Shown here piece after piece: positions 1 to 9,877 of a DNA stretch of 32,237 nt. Origin of the DNA: Alphaproteobacteria bacterium (GTDB taxonomy: Bacteria; Pseudomonadota; Alphaproteobacteria; Caulobacterales; Hyphomonadaceae); NCBI GenBank assembly GCA_009909065.1, contig JAAANZ010000012.1:1-32237 (forward strand), given 5' to 3'. The notes under the pieces are model-generated. The model did not search any database. It had not been told where the DNA came from and saw only the letters and a program-made list of their open reading frames with translations. The position numbers and the translations under genes are program-made. Numbering within the stretch: position 1 is the stretch's first letter; the number at the start of each line of letters is the position of its first letter.

Positions 1-1584
1 TCTGCCGCCATCAAGGCTTTCGTGACCAACCGGGTCGGTGATTTCGGTCTCGCGCTCGGTATCATGGCGGTATTCTTCTGCTTCGGAACGGTCGAGTTTG
101 CCCCGATGATTGAGGCGATCCGCACCAACAGTTTCGAGGTGGAGGGAGTGGCGCCGCTCATCGATTTCGCTGGAGCAAGCGTGCGCGAGGCTCAGATCAT
201 GTTCCTCGGCCAGGGCGTGAACAGTCTCGAACTGATCGGCGTGCTCTTGTTCATAGGCGCGATGGGCAAGTCGGCGCAGTTCTTCCTGCATGTCTGGTTG
301 CCTGATGCCATGGAAGGCCCGACGCCGGTCTCGGCCCTGATCCATGCCGCGACCATGGTCACGGCGGGGGTCTATCTCGTCTGCCTGCTCTCGCCGCTCT
401 ATGAATACACGGTGTTCGCCGCCGGGATGATTACCGTGATCGGCGCGGTGACAGCGCTTTACGCCGCGACCGTCGGCCTGGCCCAGAACGACATCAAGCG
501 GGTCATTGCCTATTCGACCTGTTCGCAGCTCGGCTACATGTTCTTTGCCGCGGGTGTCGGCGCTTATGAAGCGGCCATGTTCCATCTTTTCACCCATGCC
601 TTCTTCAAGGCGCTCCTGTTCCTCGGTGCGGGCTCGGTGATCCATGGCGTCCACCATGAGCAGGACATGCGGCATATGGGGGGTATCCGGCGCTTCATGC
701 CCGTGACGTATGGCGTAATGCTGATCGGAACACTGGCGATCATCGGGATTGGCTGGCCGCATGTCTGGGGGCTGTCGGGTTTCTTCTCGAAGGATGCGAT
801 TCTGGAAAGCGCCTTCACGGCCGGGCAGGCAGGCGTGGGCTATGCGCAGATGGCCTTCTGGTTCGGTATCGTCGCCGCCGCGCTGACCAGTTTCTATTCC
901 TGGCGCCTCATCTACATGACCTTTCACGGCCCCTATACCGGCGCGCATCATGTCCATGGATACGATGACGCGCATCATCATGGCGATGAGGATCATGGGG
1001 ATCCCCATGAGAGCCCCTGGGTGATGCTGCTGCCGCTGGTGCTGCTTTCAATCGGTGCTGTATTCGCCGGCTGGCTCTTCTATGATCCCATGTTCCATCA
1101 CGGCGAGGGGTTCTGGGGGCAGTCGATCCATCGCGCGCCGGACAATCACGTGATCCATGACATCGACAAGCTGAAGAAGGATGCAAGCTATTGGTGGGTT
1201 TTCTGGCTCCCGGTCATCGTGACCGTGGGGGGCTTTATTGTGGCCACCTTCACCTATCTGTTCAATCGCGGCATCGGACGGCGTATTGCGGCCGATGGCG
1301 GCCCACTCCATTCCCTGTTCTACAACAAGTGGTATTTCGACGAGATCTACAATGCCACGATCGTCGCCGGCTCGGCCTGGCTTGGAAATCTGTTCTGGAA
1401 AACGGGAGACAAGCGCATCATTGACGGCATCGGCCCCGACGGCGTCACATCCGTAGCGCGCTGGGGCGCGCGCCGGCTGTCCTCGATGCATACCGGTTAT
1501 CTCTATCATTATGCCTTCGTGATCATCGGCTCAGCGCTTGTTTTCGGCGCCGTGCTGTACTGGCGGGCCGGAGGAGCGGGCTGA
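1..1584 (+). CDS. nuoL: NADH-quinone oxidoreductase subunit L, 5' truncated by window edge
   Basis: This is the C-terminal 527 residues of complex I chain L, the distal antiporter-like proton-pumping subunit in the inner membrane. The frame is open to the left edge (S-A-A-I-K-A-F precede the first GTG at 22), so the true start is outside and roughly 100-170 N-terminal residues are missing. Family signatures are clear: the GKSAQFFLHVWLPDA block, with its conserved lysine at fragment residue 90, a second block around HAFFKALLFLGAGS, a FFSKDAI loop, and many hydrophobic helices up to the C terminus. Fragment residues 316-336 form a charged linker with eight histidines in 21 positions. The stop codon overlaps the nuoM start by one base (TGATG), as expected for the nuo operon. 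Identification is essentially certain. Confidence 0.97.
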   Translation, partial: SAAIKAFVTNRVGDFGLALGIMAVFFCFGTVEFAPMIEAIRTNSFEVEGVAPLIDFAGASVREAQIMFLGQGVNSLELIGVLLFIGAMGKSAQFFLHVWLPDAMEGPTPVSALIHAATMVTAGVYLVCLLSPLYEYTVFAAGMITVIGAVTALYAATVGLAQNDIKRVIAYSTCSQLGYMFFAAGVGAYEAAMFHLFTHAFFKALLFLGAGSVIHGVHHEQDMRHMGGIRRFMPVTYGVMLIGTLAIIGIGWPHVWGLSGFFSKDAILESAFTAGQAGVGYAQMAFWFGIVAAALTSFYSWRLIYMTFHGPYTGAHHVHGYDDAHHHGDEDHGDPHESPWVMLLPLVLLSIGAVFAGWLFYDPMFHHGEGFWGQSIHRAPDNHVIHDIDKLKKDASYWWVFWLPVIVTVGGFIVATFTYLFNRGIGRRIAADGGPLHSLFYNKWYFDEIYNATIVAGSAWLGNLFWKTGDKRIIDGIGPDGVTSVARWGARRLSSMHTGYLYHYAFVIIGSALVFGAVLYWRAGGAG

Positions 1585-3110
1585 TGTCTGATTTTCCAAT
1601 CCTCACGGCCATGACGGCTCTGCCGCTGGCCGGCGCACTCCTTATCATGCTCGTGCGTGCGGCCACGTCCAGCGAGGGCGACCCGGACGGGCGCAAGGCG
1701 TTGACGGCCGGTCTCGTCATTTCGCTCGCCACATTCGTGGTCTCACTGGCCGTGCTTGTCGCCTTCGATCCCTCGCGAGAGGGCTACCAGTTCGTGCGCA
1801 GCTATGAATGGTATGGCGGCATCAGCTACAAGATGGGCGTTGACGGGCTTTCGGTGATGCTGATCCTGCTCACCACGCTCCTGATGCCTTTCTGCTTCCT
1901 CGCGAGCTTCCCGCAGACTTCGAAATCGGGCAACGAGGTGCGCCGGCCGGTCAAGGAGCGGGCCACCGAATATGTCGTCGCCTTCCTCGTCCTGGAGAGT
2001 TTCATCATTGGCGCCTTCTGCGCGCTCGATCTCATCTTGTTCTATATATTCTTCGAGGCGGGCCTGATCCCGATGTTCCTCATAATCGGTGTCTGGGGGG
2101 GCAAGGAGCGGATCTATGCGTCCTTCAAATTCTTTCTCTACACCCTGTTCGGTTCGCTCTTCATGCTGGCGGCGATCGTCTACATGTATCTCCAGGCCGG
2201 CACGAGCGATATCGAGGTGCTCGAGCAGACGGGTTTTGCGCCCGGCGCGCAGACCTGGCTGTGGCTGGCCTTCCTCGCGAGCTTTGCCGTGAAGCTGCCC
2301 ATGTGGCCGGTGCACACCTGGCTGCCCGATGCCCACGTCCAGGCGCCCACAGCCGGCTCCGTCCTGCTCGCGGGCGTTCTGCTGAAACTGGGCGGCTATG
2401 GCCTGATGCGGTTTTCCCTGCCGATGTTTCCCGACGCGAGCGAAATGTTCCAGCCCCTGATGTTCGCGCTCTCGGTGGTCGCGATCGTCTATGCCTCGCT
2501 GGTGGCCTGGCGCCAGACCGACATGAAGAAGCTGGTGGCCTATTCCTCGGTCGCCCATATGGGGTTCGTCACGCTGGGCCTGTTTTCGTTTACCGAAGTG
2601 GGCGTGCAGGGCGCGGTTTTCCAGATGATCTCGCATGGCCTGATTTCGGGCGCGCTCTTCCTGTTGGTGGGGGTTGTCTATGAGCGGGCCCATACAAGGG
2701 AGATCGCGCGATATGGCGGGATTGTGCAGAAGATGCCCGTCTTCGCCGTGCTGTTCATGCTGTTCACCATGGCCAATGTCGGCCTGCCGGGGACGAGCGG
2801 CTTTGTCGGCGAGATCCTGACCATGGTCGGCGGATTCCAGGCGTCCACATGGGCGGCTGCCGGGGCGGCGCTGGGCGTCATCTTCTCGGCCGTCTACATG
2901 CTGACCCTCTACAGGCGAACGATTTTCGGCGCCCTGACGGACAGGCTGCCGGTCCCGGTCAGCGAGATGGATGACGTCACGGCGCGCGAATTGCTGCCGC
3001 TGCTGGCGCTTGCGGGGCTTGTCGTCCTGCTCGGCGTGAAGCCGGGACTGATTTTTGATATAACGGAAGGCGCCTCGCTCCGCGTCCTCGAAATGATGGC
3101 GGGAGGCTGA
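1584..3110 (+). CDS. nuoM: NADH-quinone oxidoreductase subunit M
   Basis: NuoM is the middle antiporter-like proton-translocating subunit of complex I. The 508-residue product is a polytopic membrane protein of normal family length. The two residues known in the family to be needed for proton transfer can be located: the membrane glutamate in [10 protein letters not shown] (E158) and the lysine in [16 protein letters not shown] (K237). The ATG overlaps the nuoL stop by one base, so it is probably translated by coupling. nuoN follows after 4 nt. The large open frame on the opposite strand here is a shadow caused by high GC. Confidence 0.98.
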   Translation: MSDFPILTAMTALPLAGALLIMLVRAATSSEGDPDGRKALTAGLVISLATFVVSLAVLVAFDPSREGYQFVRSYEWYGGISYKMGVDGLSVMLILLTTLLMPFCFLASFPQTSKSGNEVRRPVKERATEYVVAFLVLESFIIGAFCALDLILFYIFFEAGLIPMFLIIGVWGGKERIYASFKFFLYTLFGSLFMLAAIVYMYLQAGTSDIEVLEQTGFAPGAQTWLWLAFLASFAVKLPMWPVHTWLPDAHVQAPTAGSVLLAGVLLKLGGYGLMRFSLPMFPDASEMFQPLMFALSVVAIVYASLVAWRQTDMKKLVAYSSVAHMGFVTLGLFSFTEVGVQGAVFQMISHGLISGALFLLVGVVYERAHTREIARYGGIVQKMPVFAVLFMLFTMANVGLPGTSGFVGEILTMVGGFQASTWAAAGAALGVIFSAVYMLTLYRRTIFGALTDRLPVPVSEMDDVTARELLPLLALAGLVVLLGVKPGLIFDITEGASLRVLEMMAGG

Positions 3111-3114
3111 GATC

Positions 3115-4542
3115 ATGATCGACTGGACAGCCGTTTTCGTGACCCTCGGACCCGAGCTCTGGCTGGTCGGGATTGCGCTGGCCGGCATTCTCGCCGGCGC
3201 GGTGACAGGGGACCGGTTCAATCGGATCAGCTTCAAGCTCGGCGCCGTCGCGCTGTTCATTGCGGCCTTTGTTTCCTGGTTGAACTTCGAGGGGGGCGAG
3301 GCCTTCATGGGCCTGGTCTCCGCCAATGGCTTCGTCAATTTCGCCAGGATTGTGAGCTTCCTGCTGGCCGGTGTCGCGCTGTGGATCAGCGAGGAGTTCT
3401 TCGCGCGACATGAAACGATCCGGTATGAATACCCGGTCCTGATGATCCTGGCGGCGATGGGGATGGGGGTCACCCTTTCGGCTTCGGACCTGATGACGCT
3501 CTATATGGGCGTGGAGACTCTCAGCTTGTGTTCCTATGTGCTGGCGAGTTTTCACCGCGACAGCGCGCGCTCGGCCGAGGCCGGGCTGAAATATTTCGTT
3601 CTCGGCGCGCTGGCCTCCGGGCTTCTTCTCTATGGCGCCTCGCTGGTCTACGGCTTTACGGGCTCGACCCAGTTCGCCGAGATTGCGCAGGCCGAGCCGG
3701 AAATCGGCTTCTTGTTCGGGCTGGTCCTCATGATCACGGGCCTGGCCTTCAAGGTGTCGGCCGCGCCGATGCATGTCTGGACGCCGGATGTCTATGAAGG
3801 CGCGCCGACGCCTGTCGTCGCCTTTTTTTCGGCGGCGCCGAAAATGGCGATGATGATCGTCTTCGCCAATGTCCTGTTCACGGCTTTCGGGGAGAAACTG
3901 GATGACTGGCAGCTGATCATCGCGATCATTTCCGGCGCGTCCATGCTGGTCGGCAGTTTCGGCGCGCTCCTGCAAACCAATATCAAGCGCCTGCTGGGAT
4001 ATTCCTCGATCGCGAATATTGGCTATGCCCTGATCCCGGTCGCCGCCGGGGCCAATCTCGGCGCCCCGGCCCTGCTTGTGTTCATGACGATTTACGTCAT
4101 TGCCTCGCTGGGCATGTTCGCCGGCGTGCTGACCATGCGCCGGCGCGGCGGCATGGTGGAGGATATCCATGAACTGTCCGGGCTTGTGCAGTCGCGGCCG
4201 GGCATCACGCTGGCGCTCACCGTGATCGTTTTCTCGATCGCCGGCATTCCGCCCCTTGCCGGGTTCTTTGCCAAGCTGGCCGTGATCGAGGCGGGGCTGG
4301 AGGCCGGCCTGCTGCCGCTGGTGATCCTGCTGATTGTCGCGTCGGTCGTGTCGCTCGGTTATTATCTCAGAGTGATCATCATCATGTGGGTCAGCGAGCC
4401 GCGCGAGGCGTTCCAGCCGACCGGACCGTCCGTGGCAGCCACGGTAGGGGTCTCCGGGCTGTTGATGTTTCCGGTTCTTGTCGCGCTGATCGGTACCTTG
4501 ACGGCCTGGGCGAATATCGCGGCGGCGGGGCTGGTCAATTGA
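3115..4542 (+). CDS. nuoN: NADH-quinone oxidoreductase subunit N
   Basis: NuoN is the third antiporter-like subunit of complex I, next to the quinone module. The 475-residue protein is hydrophobic throughout and carries the family block [19 protein letters not shown] with the conserved lysine K213, followed by [23 protein letters not shown] segment further on matches the equivalent region of the other antiporter-like subunits. The start ATG is preceded by GGGAGG at the end of nuoM. It is the last nuo gene of the operon; its TGA stop overlaps a TTG that appears to start birA, suggesting that the transcript continues into the cofactor genes. Confidence 0.98.
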   Translation: MIDWTAVFVTLGPELWLVGIALAGILAGAVTGDRFNRISFKLGAVALFIAAFVSWLNFEGGEAFMGLVSANGFVNFARIVSFLLAGVALWISEEFFARHETIRYEYPVLMILAAMGMGVTLSASDLMTLYMGVETLSLCSYVLASFHRDSARSAEAGLKYFVLGALASGLLLYGASLVYGFTGSTQFAEIAQAEPEIGFLFGLVLMITGLAFKVSAAPMHVWTPDVYEGAPTPVVAFFSAAPKMAMMIVFANVLFTAFGEKLDDWQLIIAIISGASMLVGSFGALLQTNIKRLLGYSSIANIGYALIPVAAGANLGAPALLVFMTIYVIASLGMFAGVLTMRRRGGMVEDIHELSGLVQSRPGITLALTVIVFSIAGIPPLAGFFAKLAVIEAGLEAGLLPLVILLIVASVVSLGYYLRVIIIMWVSEPREAFQPTGPSVAATVGVSGLLMFPVLVALIGTLTAWANIAAAGLVN

Positions 4543-5276
4543 GCCAGTCATGGCCTGTCATCTGGCATGATACGCTGGACAGCACGAATGAGGAGGCCCG
4601 CCGCCAGGCCGCGGACGGGCAATTCTCCGATGGCTGGATCGCCGCGCGCCTGCAGACGGCCGGGCGCGGGCGCCTTGGCCGCGGCTGGGCGTCGCCCTCC
4701 GGTAATCTCTTTGCAACCGCGCTTTTCCATGAACCCGGCGGCCTGGATGTTGCCACCCGCATTCCGTTCGCCGCGGCGCTCAGTGTCCATGACGGGCTGT
4801 CGGCTTTTGCGCCGGAGGCGCCGATCGTCCTGAAATGGCCGAATGATGTGCGTGCCGCCGGGGCAAAGCTGTGCGGCATCCTGGTGGAGTCCGGGCAAGC
4901 GGATGGCGCAGTGTGGGTCGCGACCGGCATAGGCATCAATGTGGCGCGCGTGCCGGAAGGCGCCGGGCAGACTGCCACATGTCTGGCTGACCTGCGCGGT
5001 GAAGCCTCTGTCACGGCAGATATGGTCCTGGAGTCAATGCGTGAGGCTTTTGCCCGCCGGCTGGACCAGGCGCGAACGGATTTTGCGACCACGCGTGCCG
5101 ACTGGCTGGCGCGCGCGGAGGGGGTCGGCGGCCCCGTGCGGGTGCTGGTCGGTGACACGCCCGTCGAGGGCGTTTTCGAGACTCTTGCCGAGGATGGGGG
5201 GCTTGTCATCACAATGGCCGATGGCGGCCAACGCGTCATTCGTGCCGGTGATGTCGAGCTGATCAGGAGGAGCTGA
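4539..5276 (+). CDS. birA: Biotin--[acetyl-CoA-carboxylase] ligase (monofunctional BirA)
   Basis: This enzyme activates biotin to biotinyl-AMP and attaches it to the biotin carboxyl carrier protein, feeding fatty acid synthesis. The biotin-binding GRGRLGRGW motif follows [11 protein letters not shown], and the LKWPNDV and CGILVE motifs follow later; a short C-terminal SH3-like domain ends the protein. There is no N-terminal helix-turn-helix, so it should not act as a repressor as E. coli BirA does. No ATG or GTG exists near the expected N terminus. The best start is TTG at 4539, overlapping the nuoN stop as TTGA, giving 245 residues ([11 protein letters not shown]). The open frame extends further upstream inside nuoN, but that part has no family similarity. 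Function is sure, start less so. Confidence 0.93.
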   Translation: MSQSWPVIWHDTLDSTNEEARRQAADGQFSDGWIAARLQTAGRGRLGRGWASPSGNLFATALFHEPGGLDVATRIPFAAALSVHDGLSAFAPEAPIVLKWPNDVRAAGAKLCGILVESGQADGAVWVATGIGINVARVPEGAGQTATCLADLRGEASVTADMVLESMREAFARRLDQARTDFATTRADWLARAEGVGGPVRVLVGDTPVEGVFETLAEDGGLVITMADGGQRVIRAGDVELIRRS

Positions 5277-5280
5277 AACC

Positions 5281-6060
5281 ATGCTGCTGGCGATCGATGT
5301 GGGCAATACCAACACGATGTTTGCCATCCATGACGGCACCGATTGGGTGGCGCGCTGGCGCAGCCATACCGATTCGACGCGGACTGCGGATGATTATGCC
5401 ATCTGGCTGTCGCAGATGTGCCAGCTCGAAGGCGTTGCCTTCGGCCAGATCAATGGCTGTATCGTGTCCAATGTGGTGCCGCAGTCGCAGTTCAATTTCC
5501 GAAACCTGGCGCGGCGTTACCTGAATTGCGAGCCCTTCTTCATCGGCGAGCCCGGCGTCTCGACCGGTGTTGAAGTGCGTATCGCCCGGCCCGAACAGGC
5601 CGGCGCCGACCGGCTTGTCAATGCTGTCGGGGCGCATGTCGCCTTTGACGGCGCCCTGATCGTCGTCGACAGTGGAACGGCAACGACCTTTGATATTGTC
5701 GGGGCCGATGGCGGTTTCGAAGGCGGGATCATCTCTCCGGGGATCAACCTGTCCATGCGCGCCCTGCATGATGCGGCGGCCAGTTTGCCGCGGATCGCCA
5801 TCCAGCGCCCGCCGCAGGTGATCGGCAAGGATACGGTCAGCGCCATGCAGTCGGGGATTTTCCTGGGCTATGTCGATCTGATCGACGGTCTGGTCCGGCG
5901 GGTGAAAGCCGAATACGGTAGCGAGATGACCGTTATCGGAACGGGCGGCGTTGCCTCGCTTTTTGAAGGCGTCAGCCATGAAATCGACGTATATGACCAG
6001 GACGTCACCATTCGGGGCCTCCTCGAAATCTTCAGACGCAATACATCCGGAGCTGCATGA
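5281..6060 (+). CDS. coaX: Type III pantothenate kinase
   Basis: CoaX phosphorylates pantothenate in the first step of coenzyme A synthesis. The 259-residue protein starts with the ASKHA-type phosphate loop [14 protein letters not shown]. It has the [12 protein letters not shown] motif around residue 113, the second nucleotide motif [11 protein letters not shown] and the [15 protein letters not shown] segment, all diagnostic for type III rather than the E. coli-type CoaA. A good Shine-Dalgarno (AGGAGG, 5266-5271) precedes the ATG, 4 nt after birA. Its last bases overlap the RNase J start (ATGA). Sitting beside birA, it groups two cofactor functions needed for acyl-CoA metabolism. Confidence 0.97.
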   Translation: MLLAIDVGNTNTMFAIHDGTDWVARWRSHTDSTRTADDYAIWLSQMCQLEGVAFGQINGCIVSNVVPQSQFNFRNLARRYLNCEPFFIGEPGVSTGVEVRIARPEQAGADRLVNAVGAHVAFDGALIVVDSGTATTFDIVGADGGFEGGIISPGINLSMRALHDAAASLPRIAIQRPPQVIGKDTVSAMQSGIFLGYVDLIDGLVRRVKAEYGSEMTVIGTGGVASLFEGVSHEIDVYDQDVTIRGLLEIFRRNTSGAA

Positions 6061-7742
6061 GCCAATTACGAGAGACTGATACGCTGGTTTTCCTGCCGCT
6101 GGGCGGTTGCGAGGAGATCGGCATGAACCTCAACGCCTATGGCTATGGTCCGCCCGATGACCGGCGCTGGATCCTGGCCGATCTCGGCGTGACCTTCGGG
6201 GATGAGACGACGCCGGGTGTCGATCTCATCTGCGCGGATCCCGATTTCCTGGCCGATGAGGCGATCGAGGCGATCTTCCTGACCCATGCGCATGAGGACC
6301 ATATTGGCGCGACGGGCCTGCTCTATGAGCGGCTGAAAACCGACGCACCGATGTATGCGACGCCTTTCACGGCCGAACTGGTGCGCCAGAAACTGCGCGA
6401 GCGCGGCCTTGATGATGAGACAATTCTCAAGCCCATCGCGATGGAAGCGGAGGTGACAGCCGGGCCCTTTACCGTGCGCTATGTCACGCTCACCCATTCC
6501 ATACCCGAACCCAATGCGCTGGCGATCGACACACCGCTCGGTCTTGTCCTGCATACCGGCGACTGGAAGATCGATCCGGACCCGACGCTTGGTGACGATA
6601 TCGACATAGCCGGACTGACCGCGCTCGGTGATCGCGGCGTGCTTGCCATGGTGTGCGATTCGACGAATGTGTTCGTCGAAGGCGAGGCCGGTTCGGAAGC
6701 CGGCGTGCGCGAGGCACTGAAGGAACTGATTGCGGGGCTGGAAGGCCGCGTGGCCGTGACGACATTTGCCTCGAACGTGGCGCGGGTGAAATCGGTGATC
6801 GAGGCGGCGGCCGGGGCCGGGCGCAGCGTCTGCCGGGTCGGGCGATCCATGCACAAGGTCACGGATGCGGCGATCCAGACCGGTATCCTGAAAAATGTCC
6901 CGGATTTCGTGGATGAAGAGAATGCCGGCGCGCTGCCGCCCGACAATATCCTCTATCTGTGCACCGGCAGCCAGGGCGAATCCCGCGCAGCGCTGTCGCG
7001 GATCGCGCGCGGGGATCACCGCAATGTGACGCTGGGGGAGGGCGACACGGTGGTTTTCTCGTCGCGTGTCATTCCGGGCAATGAGAAGGGCATCTTCGCG
7101 ATGATGAATGCCCTTGCCGATATGGGCATCCGGGTGATCACCGACCGCATGACGCCGGATCCCATCCATGTCTCGGGCCATCCCTGCCGCGATGAACTCA
7201 CACGGATGTATGGATGGGTACGCCCGCGCATTTCCGTGCCCGTGCATGGTGAACGGCGCCATACCCTGGAGCATGCGCAGTTTGCCCGCTCGCTGCAGGT
7301 GCCCGAGGCCGTGGCACCTAAGAATGGCGAAATGGTGCAACTGGCGCCCGGCGAAGCGCAGATCATCGACCTTGTGCCGACAGGCCGGCTTATGCTGGAC
7401 GGTGACATGCTGGTTCCGGAAAATGCCGGCGGCCTGTCAGAACGCAAGAGACTGTCCTTTAACGGCTATCTGCATGTCAGCGTGGCCATTGATGAACGCA
7501 ACGGCATTACCGATGGCCCGGTGACAACCGCGCGCGGGCTCAGCGAACCGGATGGCCGGCTGGCCGATGAAAGCCTCGATGCGCTGGACGAGGCCGGCGA
7601 GCTTGCGCTTTCTAAGTTGAAACGCGACGATCTGGACGATGACGATGCCGTGGAGCGGGCCCTCGGGCGGGCCGTGCGTCGCGCCGCCGAGCGGGCCTTC
7701 GGGCGCCGCCCGGTCATCGATATCACTGTGCTGAGGAGCTAG
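6057..7742 (+). CDS. rnj: Ribonuclease J (metallo-beta-lactamase/beta-CASP RNase)
   Basis: This cytoplasmic RNase combines endo- and 5'-3' exonuclease activity in RNA maturation and decay. The 561-residue protein has the metallo-beta-lactamase zinc motif THAHEDHIG (H77, H79, D81, H82), the downstream HTGDWKID aspartate motif, the beta-CASP domain, and the late [11 protein letters not shown] and [10 protein letters not shown] motifs that complete the active site. The C-terminal third is acidic and charged as in other RNase J proteins. The ATG overlaps the coaX stop by 4 nt, implying coupled translation. Its place between coaX and the epimerase is a recurrent alphaproteobacterial arrangement rather than a functional link that can be proved here. 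Confidence 0.96.
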   Translation: MSQLRETDTLVFLPLGGCEEIGMNLNAYGYGPPDDRRWILADLGVTFGDETTPGVDLICADPDFLADEAIEAIFLTHAHEDHIGATGLLYERLKTDAPMYATPFTAELVRQKLRERGLDDETILKPIAMEAEVTAGPFTVRYVTLTHSIPEPNALAIDTPLGLVLHTGDWKIDPDPTLGDDIDIAGLTALGDRGVLAMVCDSTNVFVEGEAGSEAGVREALKELIAGLEGRVAVTTFASNVARVKSVIEAAAGAGRSVCRVGRSMHKVTDAAIQTGILKNVPDFVDEENAGALPPDNILYLCTGSQGESRAALSRIARGDHRNVTLGEGDTVVFSSRVIPGNEKGIFAMMNALADMGIRVITDRMTPDPIHVSGHPCRDELTRMYGWVRPRISVPVHGERRHTLEHAQFARSLQVPEAVAPKNGEMVQLAPGEAQIIDLVPTGRLMLDGDMLVPENAGGLSERKRLSFNGYLHVSVAIDERNGITDGPVTTARGLSEPDGRLADESLDALDEAGELALSKLKRDDLDDDDAVERALGRAVRRAAERAFGRRPVIDITVLRS

Positions 7743-7752
7743 AGAGCGAAAG

Positions 7753-8181
7753 ATGAGCGAGTTCAAGATTGGTCCGCTGAACCATGTCGGTGTCGCTGTT
7801 CCCGATATCCGGGAGGCGATCGAAACCTATCGCACGCTTTACGGCGCAACCGACATCACGACGCCGTTCGACATGCCTGAACAGGGCGTGAAAGTGTGTT
7901 TCGTGAACCTGCCCAACAGCCAGATCGAGCTGATCGAGCCGCTCGACGAGAACAGCCCGATCCATAATTTCATCCGGAACAATCCGAAGGGCGGCCAGCA
8001 CCATGTCTGTTTCGAGGTGGCTGACATCCATGAAGCGGTGAAGGAGATGAATGCGCGCGGGGCCACGGTGCTCAATGAGCCGCGTATCGGCGCGCATGGC
8101 ACGCCGATCATCTTCGTGCATCCGAAGCATTCCAATGGCGTCCTGATCGAACTGATGGAAACGCCCAAAGAGGCCCACTGA
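7753..8181 (+). CDS. mce: Methylmalonyl-CoA epimerase (VOC family)
   Basis: This enzyme interconverts the two epimers of methylmalonyl-CoA, linking propionyl-CoA breakdown to succinyl-CoA. The 142-residue length and the paired beta-alpha-beta-beta-beta modules are typical. Metal-site residues can be seen: the first histidine in LNHVGVAVPD (H11), the histidine pair in GGQHHVCFEV and the terminal glutamate in GVLIELME; the FVNLPNSQIELIEPL strand lies between them. The gene begins 10 nt after rnj behind a GAGAGCGAAAG purine stretch, and its stop overlaps the next start by one base. The mutase and propionyl-CoA carboxylase genes are not in the window. A different VOC enzyme is possible but unlikely given the close match to epimerase motifs. 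Confidence 0.93.
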   Translation: MSEFKIGPLNHVGVAVPDIREAIETYRTLYGATDITTPFDMPEQGVKVCFVNLPNSQIELIEPLDENSPIHNFIRNNPKGGQHHVCFEVADIHEAVKEMNARGATVLNEPRIGAHGTPIIFVHPKHSNGVLIELMETPKEAH

Positions 8182-8432
8182 TGACCCTGACCGGCGCCAT
8201 TGTCATCTTCGTCATTGTCTGGTGGCTGTGCTTCTTTGCCGTGCTGCCCATCGGCGTGCGCGGCCAGTTCGAGCAGGGCGGCGCCGTTGAGGGCACAGAG
8301 GAAGGTGCGCCGGTCAATCCTATGCTGAAGAAAAAGGCGGTCTGGGCGAGCCTCGGAGCGGTGACCATCACCGCCCTTATCGGCTTCTCCACCCTGTTCT
8401 TCGACTATCTGGAGATCTTCTTCTACGGTTGA
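8181..8432 (+). CDS. DUF1467 family small inner membrane protein
   Basis: This is an 83-residue protein with two predicted membrane helices, about residues 3-24 and 57-78, joined by a polar loop. The WWLCFFAVLPIGVRGQ stretch and the loop motif EGAPVNPMLKKKA match the DUF1467 family, known from many alphaproteobacteria. No function is established for the family as far as I know. It overlaps the epimerase stop by one base (TGATG), and the epimerase-DUF1467-proS order is a common alphaproteobacterial arrangement, so it is a genuine gene. Nothing in its sequence suggests an enzyme. Confidence 0.88.
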   Translation: MTLTGAIVIFVIVWWLCFFAVLPIGVRGQFEQGGAVEGTEEGAPVNPMLKKKAVWASLGAVTITALIGFSTLFFDYLEIFFYG

Positions 8433-8546
8433 GGCGCAGGCAGGACGCTCCGGCCAGCGGAGTCTGTATTTGCCCTAGCCAAACCGGCGATTGAGCTTTA
8501 CCCGCTGTTGCCGACCCGCCCACTGAAACGAGGTTGCCCGCTCGCC

Positions 8547-9869
8547 ATGCGCCTGTCCCGTTTTTTCCTGCCCGTCCTCAAGGAAGCGCCGGCCGAGGCG
8601 GCGATTGTCAGCCATCAGTTGATGTTGCGCGCCGGCATGATCCGACAGGCCGGCGCCGGCATCTATTCTTGGCTGCCGCTCGGCTTCAGGGTTCTCAAGA
8701 AGATCGAGCAGGTGGTGCGCGAGGAAATGGACCGCGCCGGCGCGATAGAGATGCTGATGCCGACGCTTCAGCAGGCCGAGCTGTGGACCGAATCCGGGCG
8801 CTATGACGATTACGGCCCGGAAATGCTTCGGATTCGCGACCGCCATGATCGAGACATGCTCTACGGGCCGACCAATGAGGAGCTTATCACCGAGATCTTC
8901 CGCGCCCATGTGAAGAGCTACAAGTCTCTGCCACTCAATCTCTATCACCAGCAATGGAAGTTCCGTGACGAGATCCGGCCGCGTTTCGGGGTGATGCGCG
9001 GGCGCGAGTTCTACATGAAGGATGCCTACAGTTTCGATCTCGACGAGGCCGGCGCAAGGGTGTCCTACAACAAGATGTTCTGTGCCTATCTCAACTGTTT
9101 CGACCGGCTGGGCCTCACGGCTATTCCGATGAAGGCCGATCCCGGTCCCATTGGCGGGGATATGAGCCATGAATTCATCATCCTGGCCGAGACCGGCGAA
9201 AGCGAGGTCTTCCTGGACAAGGCACTGCTCGACCTGCCGGCGCCGGGGCTCGATCTCGATTTCGACGGCGATCTTGAACCCATGGTCGCGCGTTACACAG
9301 ATTATTATGCCGCGACCGACGAGAAGCATGACGAAGCGGCATTCGGCGCGCTGCCCGATAACCGCCAGGTCGCGGCACGGGGTATCGAGGTCGGGCATAT
9401 CTTCTATTTCGGGACCAAGTATTCAGAGCCGATGGGCGCGATGGTCCAGGACGGCGACGGCCAGCAGGTTCCCATACATGGCGGCAGCTACGGGATCGGC
9501 GTGTCGCGTCTGGTCGGCGGGATTATCGAGGCGAGCCATGACGAGAAGGGCATTGTCTGGCCCGCTTCCGTCTCGCCCTATGATGTCGGCCTGCTCAACC
9601 TGCGCGCCAGCGACAAGGCCTGCATCGCGGCCTGCGAAGACGCCTATCAGCGCCTTCAAAACGCCGGATTTGATGTCCTTTATGATGACCGTGACGAGCG
9701 TCCGGGGTCGAAATTCGCGACCATGGACCTGATCGGTCTGCCCTGGCAGCTCGCAATAGGGCCACGCGGCCTCAAGAATGGTGTCGTGGAACTCAAATGC
9801 CGCAGCACTGGAGACACCGAGGAGGTCAGCCTGGAGGCTGCGATCAGCAGGCTGAAAGGGGCGGGTTGA
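8547..9869 (+). CDS. proS: Prolyl-tRNA synthetase, short form without editing insertion
   Basis: ProS charges tRNA-Pro with proline. Class II motifs are present in order: motif 1 in [17 protein letters not shown], motif 2 in the [20 protein letters not shown] region, and motif 3 in [14 protein letters not shown], followed by a C-terminal anticodon-binding domain. At 440 residues it lacks the roughly 180-residue YbaK-like insertion that E. coli ProS carries between motifs 2 and 3, so editing of Ala-tRNA-Pro in cis is not expected. The open frame begins at 8508, but family members begin [12 protein letters not shown], so ATG 8547 was chosen. The 114 nt gap upstream may hold its own promoter, though none is convincing. 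Confidence 0.96.
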   Translation: MRLSRFFLPVLKEAPAEAAIVSHQLMLRAGMIRQAGAGIYSWLPLGFRVLKKIEQVVREEMDRAGAIEMLMPTLQQAELWTESGRYDDYGPEMLRIRDRHDRDMLYGPTNEELITEIFRAHVKSYKSLPLNLYHQQWKFRDEIRPRFGVMRGREFYMKDAYSFDLDEAGARVSYNKMFCAYLNCFDRLGLTAIPMKADPGPIGGDMSHEFIILAETGESEVFLDKALLDLPAPGLDLDFDGDLEPMVARYTDYYAATDEKHDEAAFGALPDNRQVAARGIEVGHIFYFGTKYSEPMGAMVQDGDGQQVPIHGGSYGIGVSRLVGGIIEASHDEKGIVWPASVSPYDVGLLNLRASDKACIAACEDAYQRLQNAGFDVLYDDRDERPGSKFATMDLIGLPWQLAIGPRGLKNGVVELKCRSTGDTEEVSLEAAISRLKGAG

Positions 9870-9877
9870 GCGCGGAT

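Noticed and set aside
4386-4538. Upstream extension of the birA frame inside nuoN
   Set aside because: The encoded residues do not resemble a helix-turn-helix or any biotin ligase N terminus; it is simply an open frame over nuoN.
1743-4551. Long minus-strand open frames opposite nuoM and nuoN (576 and 524 residues)
   Set aside because: They are antisense to certain genes and have a His/Arg/Asp/Gln-rich composition typical of shadows in GC-rich DNA, with no membrane, signal or enzyme motif.
8433-8546. Possible promoter or terminator before proS
   Set aside because: CTCCG/CGGAG around 8446-8460 is only a 5 bp stem without a T run, and TTGCCC at 8470 has no well-spaced -10 partner.
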